Origin: Amylostereum areolatum
Lineage: Eukaryota > Basidiomycota > Agaricomycetes > Russulales > Stereaceae
Assembly (NCBI GenBank): GCA_012932865.1
Contig: SAXG01000020.1
Span: 725,550-789,549, forward strand
DNA length: 64,000 bases
Reading direction: 5' to 3'
The notes under the pieces were generated by a model. It ran no database searches. It was not told the DNA's origin and worked only from the letters and a program-made list of their open reading frames with translations. The translations under genes were made by a program, and so were the position numbers. This document shows, in pieces, positions 39,248 through 51,186 of the stretch; the first letter of the stretch is position 1; each line of letters starts with the position of its first letter.

Positions 39248-39599
39248 CTTTCCTTCGCATCACATGCTCCAACGACGTCATTGCCCGGACTTCCGAACGG
39301 TGTTCCGCATCCTTATCTATGACATCATTGCTCTGGACTTCCGTCCTCCTCCCCATGACTCCTTTCTTATTGTTCCCCCCGCTCGCACCACTATCGCATC
39401 ACATCGCACCATCGTTCCCACTTGTATATAAGGACAGTATCCCTTTTCCCTTTTCCTCAGACTGTCCATCTCGTCATACGGTACTGTAGCGCACGTTGCA
39501 CTACCCTAGACCCTGGCACTCTCGAATCTATTTCCTTCTCGCTCCGCCCATCGTCGCGACTTAGGCGGTTCATCGGTCTCATAAACTGTGTTTCTGACA
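39180..39599 (+). repeat. 3' LTR of element A
   Basis: 420 bases, TGTCACGG...TTCTGACA, followed by the target duplication TCGCC. Confidence 0.95.
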
Positions 39600-40606
39600 T
39601 CGCCATCGTGAAGAGCAATGCTGCGGAGCTCGGCCTCCCACCCACCATCGACATCGACGACATCGTCGCCCGCGTACAAGCACGCCTCCCATCTGTCCCT
39701 CAAGCCCACCCACGACAGATGGAAGACCGTGGAGTACAGGCCCCGGAGGCCTCTCCTACCATTGCTGCGGTGCTGCAAGACCATGCGGTGCAGGTGCCAG
39801 AAGACGCACCTCAAGATGTCGCCGTGGAGGGCGCAGGACGCATTGCAAAGGGTGACATCGACGCCATGGACGTCGATTCGACGGCGGAGACCGGGATGGA
39901 AGGAGGAGGGCCCGGGGAACACGAGGAGCGGAGCATGCAGGAGGACGAGGTGAGTACCAACCCGCACGTTCCCTCGACCATGGGCCACCGCGACCCCGAC
40001 GCGTCCTTCTCCGCATCTCAGGTCTTTGACATGGAGCGGTGCACCAAGGACCTGTGCGGCCCGGACCCCCTCCCTCGTTCGACCCCCACCCCACCACCTC
40101 CCCCTCATCCCCCCTTCAACGTCCCCATCGACAATGACCAGTGGCCTGTCACTTCGACGGCCAGCTTCCCTTCGATGTCCACGCCCCTCCATCGGTTTGT
40201 CGTGCCCCAGCCGGCCGCTCCCCCTCACCCCTACAACCTGTCGCCCGGGTCGCTCACCACGCCGAGCATGTACATCCAGCCAATCTCGTTCGCGAGTACC
40301 GTGACCCACCCCGGCCCCAGCAGCCCATCCCCAACGCCGTCGCGATCTCCCACCCCTCCACCTCCCACCGCTCCACCTCCCACCGCTCCACCTCCCACCA
40401 CGGCTGATGACGAAGAGCGAGAGGACCCGTTCGTCCTCCGCCCGGACTCACCTCTCGCTCCCCACCCCCGTTCTCCCTCCTCCGCTCAGAGTCAGCCGGT
40501 GGCGGGTCCCAGTCGGCGCACGCGAAACTCCCGCCCTCCTCGGCCGACGGATCGCCGAACCCGCCAACAGGATAAGGACGACAAGGCTGCAAAGAAGACG
40601 GGGTAG

Positions 40607-41323
40607 TGGTGGCATGGACTTGTATGTACGTTTGCGCGGCTTTGTTTGGACACGTACGTTTGGACACGTACGTTTAGCCTCGTATGTTTTGCACTGTATC
40701 TTTTGACTTGTACATTTTGCCGCGTATGCTTTGACACAGGTTTTCTGGTTTTGCTTGCTTCTCTTAGGGTTTGAATTCGTACGTTTTCCTTAGGTCTCTT
40801 TCTTGATGTACTTATACCTTTGACACAATTAATGTATGCATATCTTGCGACTGGTGTGAATGGAAAGTCGGACCGTGGCATGTTGGACGGATGTTTGGAG
40901 TGAAACAGAAGGGGGCTGAGCTAGCCTCCTACTACCCAGTGATAGATACATGGTTTTACATCAGCTCTAATCATACTCCAACAGGTCTCCACAGACACCG
41001 AAACAGATCCTGGATGAAACAAGCTCACAAGGGCCAACACAATCACTCTCCAGGGGCGTGTGCATAATCCGTGGGCCAACGGCGAAAGCCAACCCTTGGG
41101 AGACACCCCCGGATATATGGAGATGACACCGCTCCCGGGGGTGGTGCGCCCCCGGATCAATTGCCCTAGACTTGTTTCCCAGTTAGAAGTGGGTAGACAA
41201 TTAGGTGATTTATTTCTTTAAAAAATGTAAGGTAAATTGAGTAATGTAACAAATGAAAACCCACTATGGCGAAAGGTATTTCAAAGGATGGTAAAGTACG
41301 CAAAATAGTCTACAATTACCCCG
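40607..41323. other. Convergent intergenic region with short degenerate repeats
   Basis: About 0.7 kb between two convergent cargo genes. 40620-40740 has six or so imperfect units of about 17 bases around CGTACGTTTTG/GACACGTA. From 41165 it becomes AT-rich. No gene recognised. Confidence 0.45.
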
Positions 41324-44108
41324 TCAAAGCTTGTCCCACCTCCTCCGTTGGCCTGCCTTCGAACGAGTGGTGACACCCTCTGTGGTTGATCTGGTGCCTA
41401 TCTTGGTAGGAGACGCTGTTGCCACCTGTCGGGCAGGAGCTTTCTTTCCTCGGGGAGGCCCAGTAGGGTTCGTCTTGGGGGCTGCAACCTTCTTCCGTTT
41501 CTTCGGTGGGCCAGTATGCACAGGGGCCACTTTCCGTTTACCGGGGCGCACCACTGGGCCGGGGACCTCGTCCACTATGCCCCCATTCACCCCCTCTGGT
41601 CCTGCATCCCGTAGTCCCCCCTCATCCTCATCCCCATCCGATTCCACAATGTCAGCTCGCACCTGCTGTATAAGTCCCAATTGCTTCTCGGCGGGAGAAG
41701 GAGTGGTAGGTGGCGGAGCTCTTGCAGCACGTTCTTCCAAGGGGGGTTCTTCCTCGTCCGCATCAGGGTCTTCCTCCATTTCCGCCAGTTCAGCTTTCGT
41801 GAAACCTGCTGTGTCCTCCGGGGAGCTGGCCGTCCCACCTTTCCCGCCACTGCCCTTCCGCCTATTGACGGTAAATTGGGTGGACAACGCGGCCTGTCCG
41901 ACAAAGTATTGCCCTGTTTTGGATCCACCTTCGACCGGAGCTTTGGCCGCAAGCGCGATCTGGGCCAAGGACATGGATGGTGGGGGGGGTATGCTTGGTA
42001 CCTGCAGTGCAGTACACGCAGATGTTCCTGGTTGAGTGCGTTGTTTCCTGGGGACGACTGGTTTGGGGGCGGATGGTGCGGGAAGTGGAAGCCGGAGTGG
42101 TGGCGCCCTCCGTATAGGAGCTTGGGGCGGAGGAGGGAGGGATGGGGACAGCACTCGTGGAGATGGACGGGGGCGTTCAGCTCGTTTTTCCATCACACGA
42201 CGCCCGGGTTGTGGCTCGAGGGAAGGATGTGCCTTGAGAATGTCGGAGACTAGGCGCCTCCATCCGTCATCGAGCTTGCCAAGGACTTCCACCGCACTGG
42301 GGAATGCCCTCCGAAGACATGAGTCGTCTATAGTTGACCTTGTTAAGTCGCTCCATGTCGACTCCAGTTCGGCTTGATTAACGACAAGTAAACAGTCCCA
42401 AGCAGCTGCCCCCGAGCGAAGCAGATACTCCACGACAAGCTCTACACCGCCGAAGGTCCCCCCCGGAGCCCAGCTAGCCTGAGTAGACTCGTCGATGAGC
42501 ATCCGAACGGCGTTGGCCTTCCTGTGGGTATCGGGAGGTAGTCCAGCCTGTCTATACTCCCAGGATCCGAAATCTCCCGGATGCAGAGCAAGGTGATGCT
42601 TCATGTAAAGGTCGATCTGCGCTTTTGTAGACTGGAAGATGTCCGTCAGACGCGCGATAGAGATGATAAGGCGGAAGAAACGCACCTCAACCTGCATGAT
42701 CAACTTGACCGCCCGGTGAAAGTTGGGGGCATCGTGCAACCAAAGGAGGTACTCCTCCTCAGTACCTGGACGCCCCATGGGACCAACTCCTGGCCACGCC
42801 CACAGTCGCAGGCATTTGGTCAGGAACTTTAGACAGATATCCCATTCCTCTTCAATCCAGCGAAGATCGGGATCGTCCATGACATGGCCTGCTTTCATAA
42901 TGGCCCGGACCCAGTGTGCGCTCTGCATGGTGACCGTGGGGTTGTGTCCAAGGGTTTGACGTGCCCGAAGGTCGTGGTGGTAAATCACCGTGACACGCAG
43001 AAACGCGTGGAGATGTGCGAAGCCTGCGTACCCAAGGTCATCCAGATAAGGGCGCTGCGCGACCCACCGACGCAACTGGGCGATAGCCTCGATCTTCTGG
43101 TAACCTTCTTCAATCCATGGGTATTGGAAGTCGTCGGGGACCCACAAGGCAAAATCCTCACTGACGGGACAGTCGTCGTCAGACTTCCTTGCCTACTCGA
43201 CACCATGGTGAGAAATACGCCGGAAAGATCGTACAGGATGCTCACTGGCATCTTAAACGCCACCTCAACAAGGTCCATGAGGGTCTGGTTACCGCCGGAG
43301 ACCCGATTCCACCACGCTCTGTATCCCGGTCCTGACTCGTCTTGTATCCGCGGGCCAGGCCAGCTGCTTGACAAGGAAAAGTCTCCAGAGTCGTTGTCGT
43401 TGTCGGCAGATGTCATCATATTTGCGGTGTCGAGCGACGCAATGACAGGTCTGGGAAGGTTGTTGTGGGCCTCTTCATCAGAATCTTCTCCATCGGCAGC
43501 CCTATTTTCAACGTAGTCCTGGTCGTCGAATCCCGTGGACGCTGCTGGGCTCTCTACTCGCTGTGTCCGTCCAGTCACCTCCAAACGCCGGGCCTTCTTT
43601 GGCGGTCCTACCTTGGGATGTACAGGACCTTCATCCGTGGTAGGAGCACGGTGCAAACGTTGGCGAAGCTCGACAACGGGAGGGGGGAGGGTCGGTGCAC
43701 CTATATTCGTACGAGGAGGGGCAGGACGTACTCCGGTGGTCGTAGCTGGCAGGCCCCCGGGAAGGGGTGGATCCACCTGGGGTGCGGGCGGTTTAGGCGT
43801 CTTGATAGGATGGGTATCGACGTGGCTGCCGTGAGGATGCCAGTAGCGACGATTGAGCGCAACAGGCTTGCAGGGCTCGTCGTGCTGCTTTCCTTGGTAT
43901 CGCAACATGCGTAAGGGGTCTGCGGTTCTTGTCCAACGCGGCAAAGCACGCTGGAGACTGTCCCAGGACATCTTTTTCAGGATCCTTGATAGTGTCGTAG
44001 ACCTTCTCTCGGCCGTTCACAAGGAGAAAAAGGCCTAAAATCCTCCGGGACAAAGATCTCCGGGGCTCCTTCTACGTTGGTCCACCCCATCCGCATCGAC
44101 CCGTGAGG

Positions 44109-44527
44109 TGTCACGGATCGCTCCATTTCTCTCTTCGTTTGCAGACCTCGTACACGCGACGTGTCACGGCACATGACTTTCCCTTGCATCACATGCTTCA
44201 ACGACGTCATTGCCCGGACTTCCGAGCGGGGTTCCGCATCCTTATCTATGACATCACTGCTCCGGACCTTCGTCCTCCGCCCCATGACTCCTTTCCTATT
44301 GTTCCCCCCGCTCGCACCACTATCGCATCGCATCGCACCATCGTTCCCACTTGTATATAAGGACAGTGTTTCTCTTCCCTTTTCCCTAGACTGTCCATCT
44401 CGTCATACGGTACTGTAGCGCACGTTGCACTACCCTAGACCCCGGCACTCTCGAATCTATTTTCTTCTCCGCTCCTCATCGTCGCGACTTAGGCGGTTCA
44501 TCGGTCTCATAAACTGCGTTTCTGACA
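44109..44527 (+). repeat. 5' LTR of element B
   Basis: TGTCACGG...TTCTGACA, with TATATAAGG and TAGACTGTCCA as in A. Confidence 0.95.
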
Positions 44528-44529
44528 CC

Positions 44530-44540
44530 TGGACAGTCTA
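44530..44540 (+). other. Self-priming primer-binding site of element B
   Basis: TGGACAGTCTA two bases after the LTR, complementary to TAGACTGTCCA in its R region, as in A. Confidence 0.8.
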
Positions 44541-45738
44541 CCCCTACGCCTACCTCGCACCCCTCTCTCCATCTACCTCTGCCGCCGTCTCTACGACGTT
44601 AAAAACTCCCACCACGGACCTCCCGAACGCACCGGTCTTCCTCCCGTTCAACGGAAAGCCGATCACCCCCCGACGACGCACCACTCCCCTACCCTTGGTC
44701 CGACGCCGTCACCGTCAACTGCCTCGTCCCCGTACAGAACCTCTGCAAGAAAGATCCCTGGACCGCGCACGGTCAACTTCCGCATCTTCGAGTGGAGGTG
44801 GCACAAGGATCACGGTACTGTCGTCCTCGCCCTATACGTCCGGATCACTACGTGCATCAACGTAGATCTCGAACGCCTTGAATTCACCCTCCACGCCCCC
44901 ACCTACCACACATACCTCATCCAAGACGCCCCCAACCCGATCCTCCAAACCAGTTTCACCTCCGTCTCCCAGTTTAACCGCCGGACCCCCGAATCCACCA
45001 CCCCGCCACCAGTCCTCCGTCCCACCATCAAGGGTAAGACCCTTCGTCGCCGCCACCACGAACATAAGATCCGCCAGGCAGTAAAAGCCGGCTACCTCAC
45101 CAAGAAACTCCTCGGCCGTCGCCCCATCGCGGCGGACTTCTTCTAGACCATCATCACGTCCTCCACAGCCCCTCGTCCCCCACCCCGAACCTTCCCCCAG
45201 GCGTCTTTCGAGACTACTGTCCCGAAGAATACTATATCCTACCTCACCTCGCAGCAGACTAAGGAATCCGTACGTTGGCTGCACGACGAACCAAACCGGC
45301 AACGTCGAGACTGGTACTTCGACGACCGCGACGAACAACCCTACGTCGAAGAATCGGATTTTGCCACCGCTGCGGACGTTCTACAGCGCTTCCTGAACCC
45401 CCCTCCGACCAACTCGCCCCCACCCCGTCGACGTACTGTAATCGAAGTCCCAGAAGGGATCAACCACAACGACACAACTGGGAAGTGGTACGCCTATAGA
45501 CGGAACAAGAACGGAACCCCAGGACGATCAGTAGTTGAGTGGCAGCCCACTTCGTTCAGTCCCGTCCAAGATCACTGGTCGTGGCATCATAACCAGCAAT
45601 TCCTCACCCCCGCCGACTTCCTTGTCGCAAAACAAGTTGAGGACGAAGTTGAAGAAGCAGAAGAACGCGACGAGAAACCTACGCCGCCTTGATCAAGAAC
45701 TCGCCCAATCCCTCACCGTCCCCCTCCCCTTCGACAAG

Positions 45739-46760
45739 ATGTCCGACGCCGAATCCAAACCTGCCGTCTCCAAGCGGGAGATCGGCCCCAAGCCAAAGCC
45801 ATTCAAAGGCGATAGACGCGACACCCTCCGGTTCTCCCTCGAGCTCCGCATGTTCCTGCGCGTTAACAAGGATGTTTATGCCACAGATGACGCCAAGATG
45901 ATGCTCCTCCTCAGCCTGATGGAGGACGACACGGCGAAAGCCTGGGCCACGCATCGCCGCATGGAACTCTTCGCCGACGAAGACGAGAAGGAAGACGCCG
46001 ACACCCTCGACCCCACGCCCCCCACTCCACTATAGCTCCTACAAAGAGCTCTTCGAGAGGTTTGGCAAAGACTTCGTGCCCGTCGATCCGAAGATAGAGG
46101 CTCAGCGTAAGATCAACGAGCTCGCAATGACCACCCGGGACGTCACTGACTTTATCACCGAGTTTGAGATGCTGGCAACCATGTCAGCGTACGACGACGA
46201 GGCGCTAATCCACTTTTTCAAGAAGGGACTTCAGCGTGACCTCGGCAAGCAGGTGGCCCGTCGTACCCGTTCCCCACCAAGCTCGCGGAGTGGAAGGAGC
46301 GCGCCCGCCGCATCAACCACCAGTGGCTCGAAGAGAACCCGGAGAGGAAGAGCAGTCAGTCCAAGGGGGCTGTCGCGCTCACCTCGAACGGTTCGACCAA
46401 CGACTCCTCGTCGCGCCGAGTCGGCGCCTTCACCAACACCTCGACCCGCCCTGCAAAGCTGACGGACGACGAGCGCGCAAAGATGATGCGCGAAGGCAAG
46501 TGCTTCATGTGTCGACAAGCCGGTCACGTCTCTCGCGACTGCCCCAACCGCGACTCGACGCGCGACGGGTGGGCGCAGTAGAGACTGGGTCCAAGGCCCC
46601 TCCCCTGCCGACGAACACGGCTCCGTCCACTGCGAAAGCAGCTCCCGACCCATCCAAAACCATCGCGGCGATCACTCGCCAGCTGAAGGATCTGGACGCG
46701 GAAGGCAAGGAGCAGGCAGTAGCGCTGTTGAAGGACATCCTGGAATCGCAGGATTTTTGA
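45739..46760 (+). pseudogene. gag of element B, frameshifted
   Basis: Preceded by a 1,211-base ATG-free leader (44528-45738). ATG 45739 (SDAESKPAVSKREIG). The frame is lost near 46022, near 46259 and near 46558 (in or after the knuckle CFMCRQAGHVSRDC) by 1-3 base losses. Ends at the T5 slip site with TGA 46758-46760. Confidence 0.85.
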
Positions 46761-49700
46761 AACGCCCCCCAGTCGCGTCGTCTGGTGGAGGCAAAGGACT
46801 TTTGGTATCATCGTCGAATCGTTTCGCTGTATTATCATCCATGCATACCTGTGAGCAATCGTATCCCCCGTGTTTGTATCTGTCTACTGTCACCAAGAAC
46901 AGGCAAACACCATCGATCACGCTCAAAGTCAAGCTGATCGGACGAGTTACCAAAAGAGAAATCGACGCAGACGCGCTGCTTGATAGCGGCGCAGAAGGAA
47001 TTATCCTGAACCGAAGCTTCGTTGAACGCAAGAAGCTCACCACAAGAAAACTAGAAAACCCGTTCCCCGTGCGTAATGTGGATGGCACCGAGAACGTCAT
47101 GGGCTGGGTACGCGACACAACGACCCAGCGGATCCGGATATACTCGCAAGATTCAAGGCGTACCATGAGGAAGAAGCTGAGTTCTTCATCACCGACATCG
47201 GCGATCATGACATGATCCTTGGAACAGACTGGCTCGACGAGCACAATCCCACCATAGACTGGCAACGAGACCGTGTTGACATGCTCCGCTGCCCTCCCTC
47301 GTGCACTCTGTCCAAACCTCCTGTGACGAACCTCGCAACCAAGCCACGGAAACCATCATCGGTCCAATCACAGCGTAAGGTTGAAGCAGGTAAAACCCCG
47401 AGGACACCTCTCGTCGTGGACGATCCCTTCCCAGAGCCGACATATGTGTCCTGGACCCCAGTCCCCACTTATGTTATTCCTGCACGCAGAGTCAAAGGTG
47501 TTCGCGTCCGCACGGTCCATCGCTCCCCTCTACCCGCACGACTCTTCACTGAAGACGACGACGAGCGGCCCATGGTATTCCGAGACTGGGAGATCAATGG
47601 ACTACGCCGCGCCGGAATCCTCCCTGAAACCGATGGTCCTAATCCAGATGCAATACCCATCCGCGCGGGCTTTACAAAAGCGCAGGAGCTTGCAGAGCAT
47701 TCAAAAGAACGCACGCCCGCAAACCTTTGAAGACTTAGTCCCCCCGCCGTACCGCGACTTTGCGCCTGTATTCGACAAGAAAACCTCCGAGCGACTTCCT
47801 GACCGACGACCATGGGACCATGCTATCGACATGAAAGACGGCTTTGAACCCAAACCGTGCAAGATCTACCCCCTCTCACCTTCCGAGCAGATCGAACTCG
47901 ACACCTTCCTCGATGACCACCTGAAGAAGGGCTATATCCGCCCATCGAAGTCACCTCAGGCGAGTCCGTTCTTCTTTGTGAAGAAAAAGGATGGAAAGCT
48001 GCGTCCCGTACAGGACTATCGAGAATTAAACAAGGGCACTGTCAAGAATGAATACCCCTTGCCACTGATCTCTGAAATTGTCGACCGCCTCAAAGGTGCA
48101 AAATCTTCTCCAAGATGGATGTTCGCTGGGGCTACAACAATGTCCGCATCAAGGAAGGCGACGAGTGGAAGGCTGCGTTCAAGACGAATCGCGGTCTCTT
48201 CGAACCTACGGTGATGTTTTTGGGCTTATGAACTCCCCTGCGACATTTCAGGCAATGATGAATGAACTGTTCAAGGATCTCATCGACTCGGGCAAGGTCA
48301 TCATCTACATGGACGACATCTTGGTGTTCACTCGCACCATGGACGAACACCGTGCCATAGTGCGGCAGGTTCTGCAGCGTTTGCAAGACAACGACCTCTT
48401 CCTCAAACCGGAGAAATGCGTCTTTGAGCAAGACTCTGTCGAATACCTCGGACTCATCATCTCGCACGACAAGATCGCTATGGACCCCGTCAAGGTAGCA
48501 GGTATTCAGGACTGGCCGACACCACGAACGGTCAAAGATGTGCAATCCTTCCTCGGCTTTGGCAACTTCTACCGACGTTTCATCAAGGACTTCTCCAAGG
48601 TTGCACGGCCCCTATTTGATCTGACAAAGAAGGACTGCACATGGGACTGGTCGACGGACTGCCAAACTGCGTTTGACGCACTGAAAGCTGCGTTTACTTC
48701 CTCCCCCGTCTTGTCATGCCTGACCCAAAGAAGCCTTACCTCGTTGAAGTCGATGCCTCGGACTTTGCTACTGGAGGTATACTCTCGCAGAAAGGCGACG
48801 ACGGTCACTGGCATCCAGTGGCGTATCTGTCCAAGGCCCTATCGGAACCGGAACGGAACTACGACATCTACGACAAGGAGCTGCTTGCGATCATCCGTGC
48901 GCTTGAAGCCTGGCGCCACTACCTCGAAGGCGCCCCCGACACCGTCGAAATCTGGACAGATCACAAGAACCTGGAGCACTTCAAGACGGCACAGAAGCTG
49001 AGCCGCCGACAGGCACGTTGGGCTCTATTCCTCACTCGATTTGACTTCTCGCTCGTTCATAAACCAGGAATTTCCCACCGCCCATCCAATGTCTCGACGA
49101 CCCGATCACAAGGATGGTGTTGAAAACGACAACAAGGAACGCGTATTGCTTGACCCCAAGTACTTCCAAGTACGCGCAACAAGGCCAGGAGCAGTAACCT
49201 CCCTCGGTGATGTCGAACTCCGACGACGTATCCGCGACTGCAAAACCAAGGACATCGAGGTCGTTCAAGCCCTGGACGCCATCTTACGAAACGGACCACG
49301 TACACTCGTCAAGAACCTTCAAGAGTGGAACTACGAAGAAGGCCTGGTCCTGTTTAGAGGAAAGGTATACGTCCCTGCGATGACGAGTTGCGACGCGACA
49401 TTGTCAAAATGTACCATGAATCGCCCCTGGCTGGACACCCCGGTCGCTTCAAGACTTACGAGCTTGTGAGTCGTGAATATTGGTGGCCTGGCATGTCTGT
49501 CTTTGTCCGCGACTTTGTAGCAGGATGCGCAACCTGCCAGTCGACGAAGACACAGAGCAGCCGACCCCACGTCGACATGATCCCAAACGAAGTACCCGAT
49601 CGACCATTTGGCGTCATCTCCACCGACTTCATCGTCGAACTCCCTGACTGCGAAGGCTATAACGCCGTCAATGTCGTGGTCGATCGCCTCACCAAGATGG

Positions 49701-50830
49701 TGGTTACCACCCCATGTACAACGAAGATCACCAGCGATGGCACGGCCGACATTCTCTTCGATAAGGTATACCGACACTACGGCTTAGCAGACAAGATCAT
49801 CTCGGATCGTGGACCCCAATTTGCTGGACAGGTGATGCGTACACTCAACGAGAAGCTCGGGATCAAGTCCGCCCTCAGCACAGCGTATCACCCACAGACA
49901 GACGGCCAAACCGAACGCGAGAACCAGAACCTCGAGCAGTTTCTGCGAGTATTCTGCAACTACCGTCAAGACGACTGGGTGAAGTGGTTGCCCTTCTTCG
50001 AGTTTTCTCACAACTCTCGCACCCATGCAGCTACTGGAAAGGCTCCCTTTGAAGTCCTCTACGGCTTCCTCCCCAAGATGTACCCATCCGTAAACCCGTC
50101 CTCAAAGGTCCCTGCAGTTGAAGAACGCCTCCGTCAACTTGAAGAAGTCCGACAGAGATCAAGCCAGCCTTGCCCTCGCATCGACTTAATGAAGCACTAC
50201 AATGGTGACACGATCAGCAAATCGACACTGTTCGCCATTGGAGACAAGTCTGGCTCGAAGGCAAAAACCTGAAGACGACGAGGCCGAAAGCTAAGCTTGC
50301 TGCCAAACGATTTGGACCCTTCGAGATCGTTGACGTCATTAGCCCAGTGAACTACCGCCTGAAGCTGCCGAAGACGTGGAGAATCCACCCAGTCTTCCAT
50401 GCTTCGCTGCTCACCGCGTACAAGGAGACAACGGCACATGGTCCAAACTATGAACAACCGCCGCCTGACCTCGTTGATGACGAAGAAGAATATGACGTTG
50501 AAGACATCATCGACTCGAAGCCGACCCGCAACAAGAAAGGCATACAATACCTCGTCAAGTGGGCAGGCTATCCTGACTCCGAGAATACCTGGCTCCCTCG
50601 CTCCTCGCTCTCAAAGGTCACCGACATGATCGACGCCTTCCACAAACGCCATCCAAACGCCCCCGCCCTGTGCGTTCCCTCGGCATCTCCTTTGACGATT
50701 TTCTCGCATCTACCCTTGCAGATGACATCGCGCTCCAGGCGAAAGCGCGTCTTAAAGGGGGGGTAATGTCACGGATCGCTCCATTTCTCTCTTCGTTTGC
50801 AGACCTCGTACACGCGACGTGTCACGGCAC
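46758..50830 (+). pseudogene. pol of element B, frameshifted
   Basis: All domains are present in order but split by small deletions relative to A near 47157, 47706, 48098, 48218, 48711, 49083, 49378 and 50155-50180. The conserved residues that are changed in A are intact here ([36 protein letters not shown]). The chromodomain is complete (50485-50600). Confidence 0.88.
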
Positions 50831-51186
50831 ATGACTTTCCCTTGCATCACATGCTTCAACGACGTCATTGCCCGGACTTCCGAGCGGGGTTCCGCATCCT
50901 TATCTATGACATCACTGCTCCGGACCTTCGTCCTCCGCCCCATGACTCCTTTCCTATTGTTCCCCCCGCTCGCACCACTATCGCATCGCATCGCACCATC
51001 GTTCCCACTTGTATATAAGGACAGTGTTTCTCTTCCCTTTTCCCTAGACTGTCCATCTCGTCATACGGTACTGTAGCGCACGTTGCACTACCCTAGACCC
51101 CGGCACTCTCGAATCTATTTTCTTCTCGCTCCTCTCATCGTCGCGACTTAGGCGGTTCATCGGTCTCATAAACTGCGTTTCTGACA
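50767..51186 (+). repeat. 3' LTR of element B
   Basis: 420 bases after the polypurine tract AAAGGGGGGG (about 50754-50763), ending TTCTGACA, then TGAGG. Confidence 0.95.

Larger units (their letters stand above)
32494..39599 (+). mobile_element. Gypsy element A, complete chromovirus
   Basis: Both LTRs are present (429 and 420 bases), with a 5-bp target duplication TCGCC at 32489-32493 and 39600-39604. Order: LTR, self-priming site, long ATG-free leader, gag, pol with chromodomain, polypurine tract, LTR. Inserted in sense orientation in a coding exon of the cargo gene. The pol frame is fully open, but conserved positions are altered (see pol entry), so activity is doubtful. Confidence 0.95.
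29748..40606 (+). pseudogene. Cargo gene with Cys cluster and acidic tract, interrupted by gypsy element A
   Basis: Host part is 29748-32493 plus 39605-40606. ATG 29748 (MSSALDEFLASHPHAA). Conserved-looking N-termin­al block SVVIRRRLIGAPGAPAFLKW, a Pro-rich linker, then TAANELIGPANMLRPGSNFS and a probable zinc cluster of seven Cys (C-x2-C-x2-C-x3-C-x7-C-x2-C-x6-C, 31232-31315) ending near YPDDRIWY. After that come Lys/Gly repeats (31660-31760), a long Glu/Asp run (31770-31910), and a helical segment PPALIEELKAATSAVRDLE that stops at the A insertion after ACVLA. The reading frame resumes with IVKSNAAELGLPPT at 39605 and ends at 40606 in a Pro/Arg-rich basic tail. Frame breaks occur at a C10 run (30825) and at a TGA (31379). 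Function unknown; a DNA-associated role is possible from the composition. Confidence 0.6.
44109..51186 (+). mobile_element. Gypsy element B, full length, frame-broken
   Basis: LTRs 44109-44527 and 50767-51186 differ only by a couple of indels, so the insertion is recent. Target duplication TGAGG at 44104-44108 and 51187-51191. Same family and layout as A. The ORFs are broken by about a dozen 1-2 base losses relative to A and essentially no nonsense substitutions. It lies antisense to the interrupted cargo gene. Confidence 0.95.
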
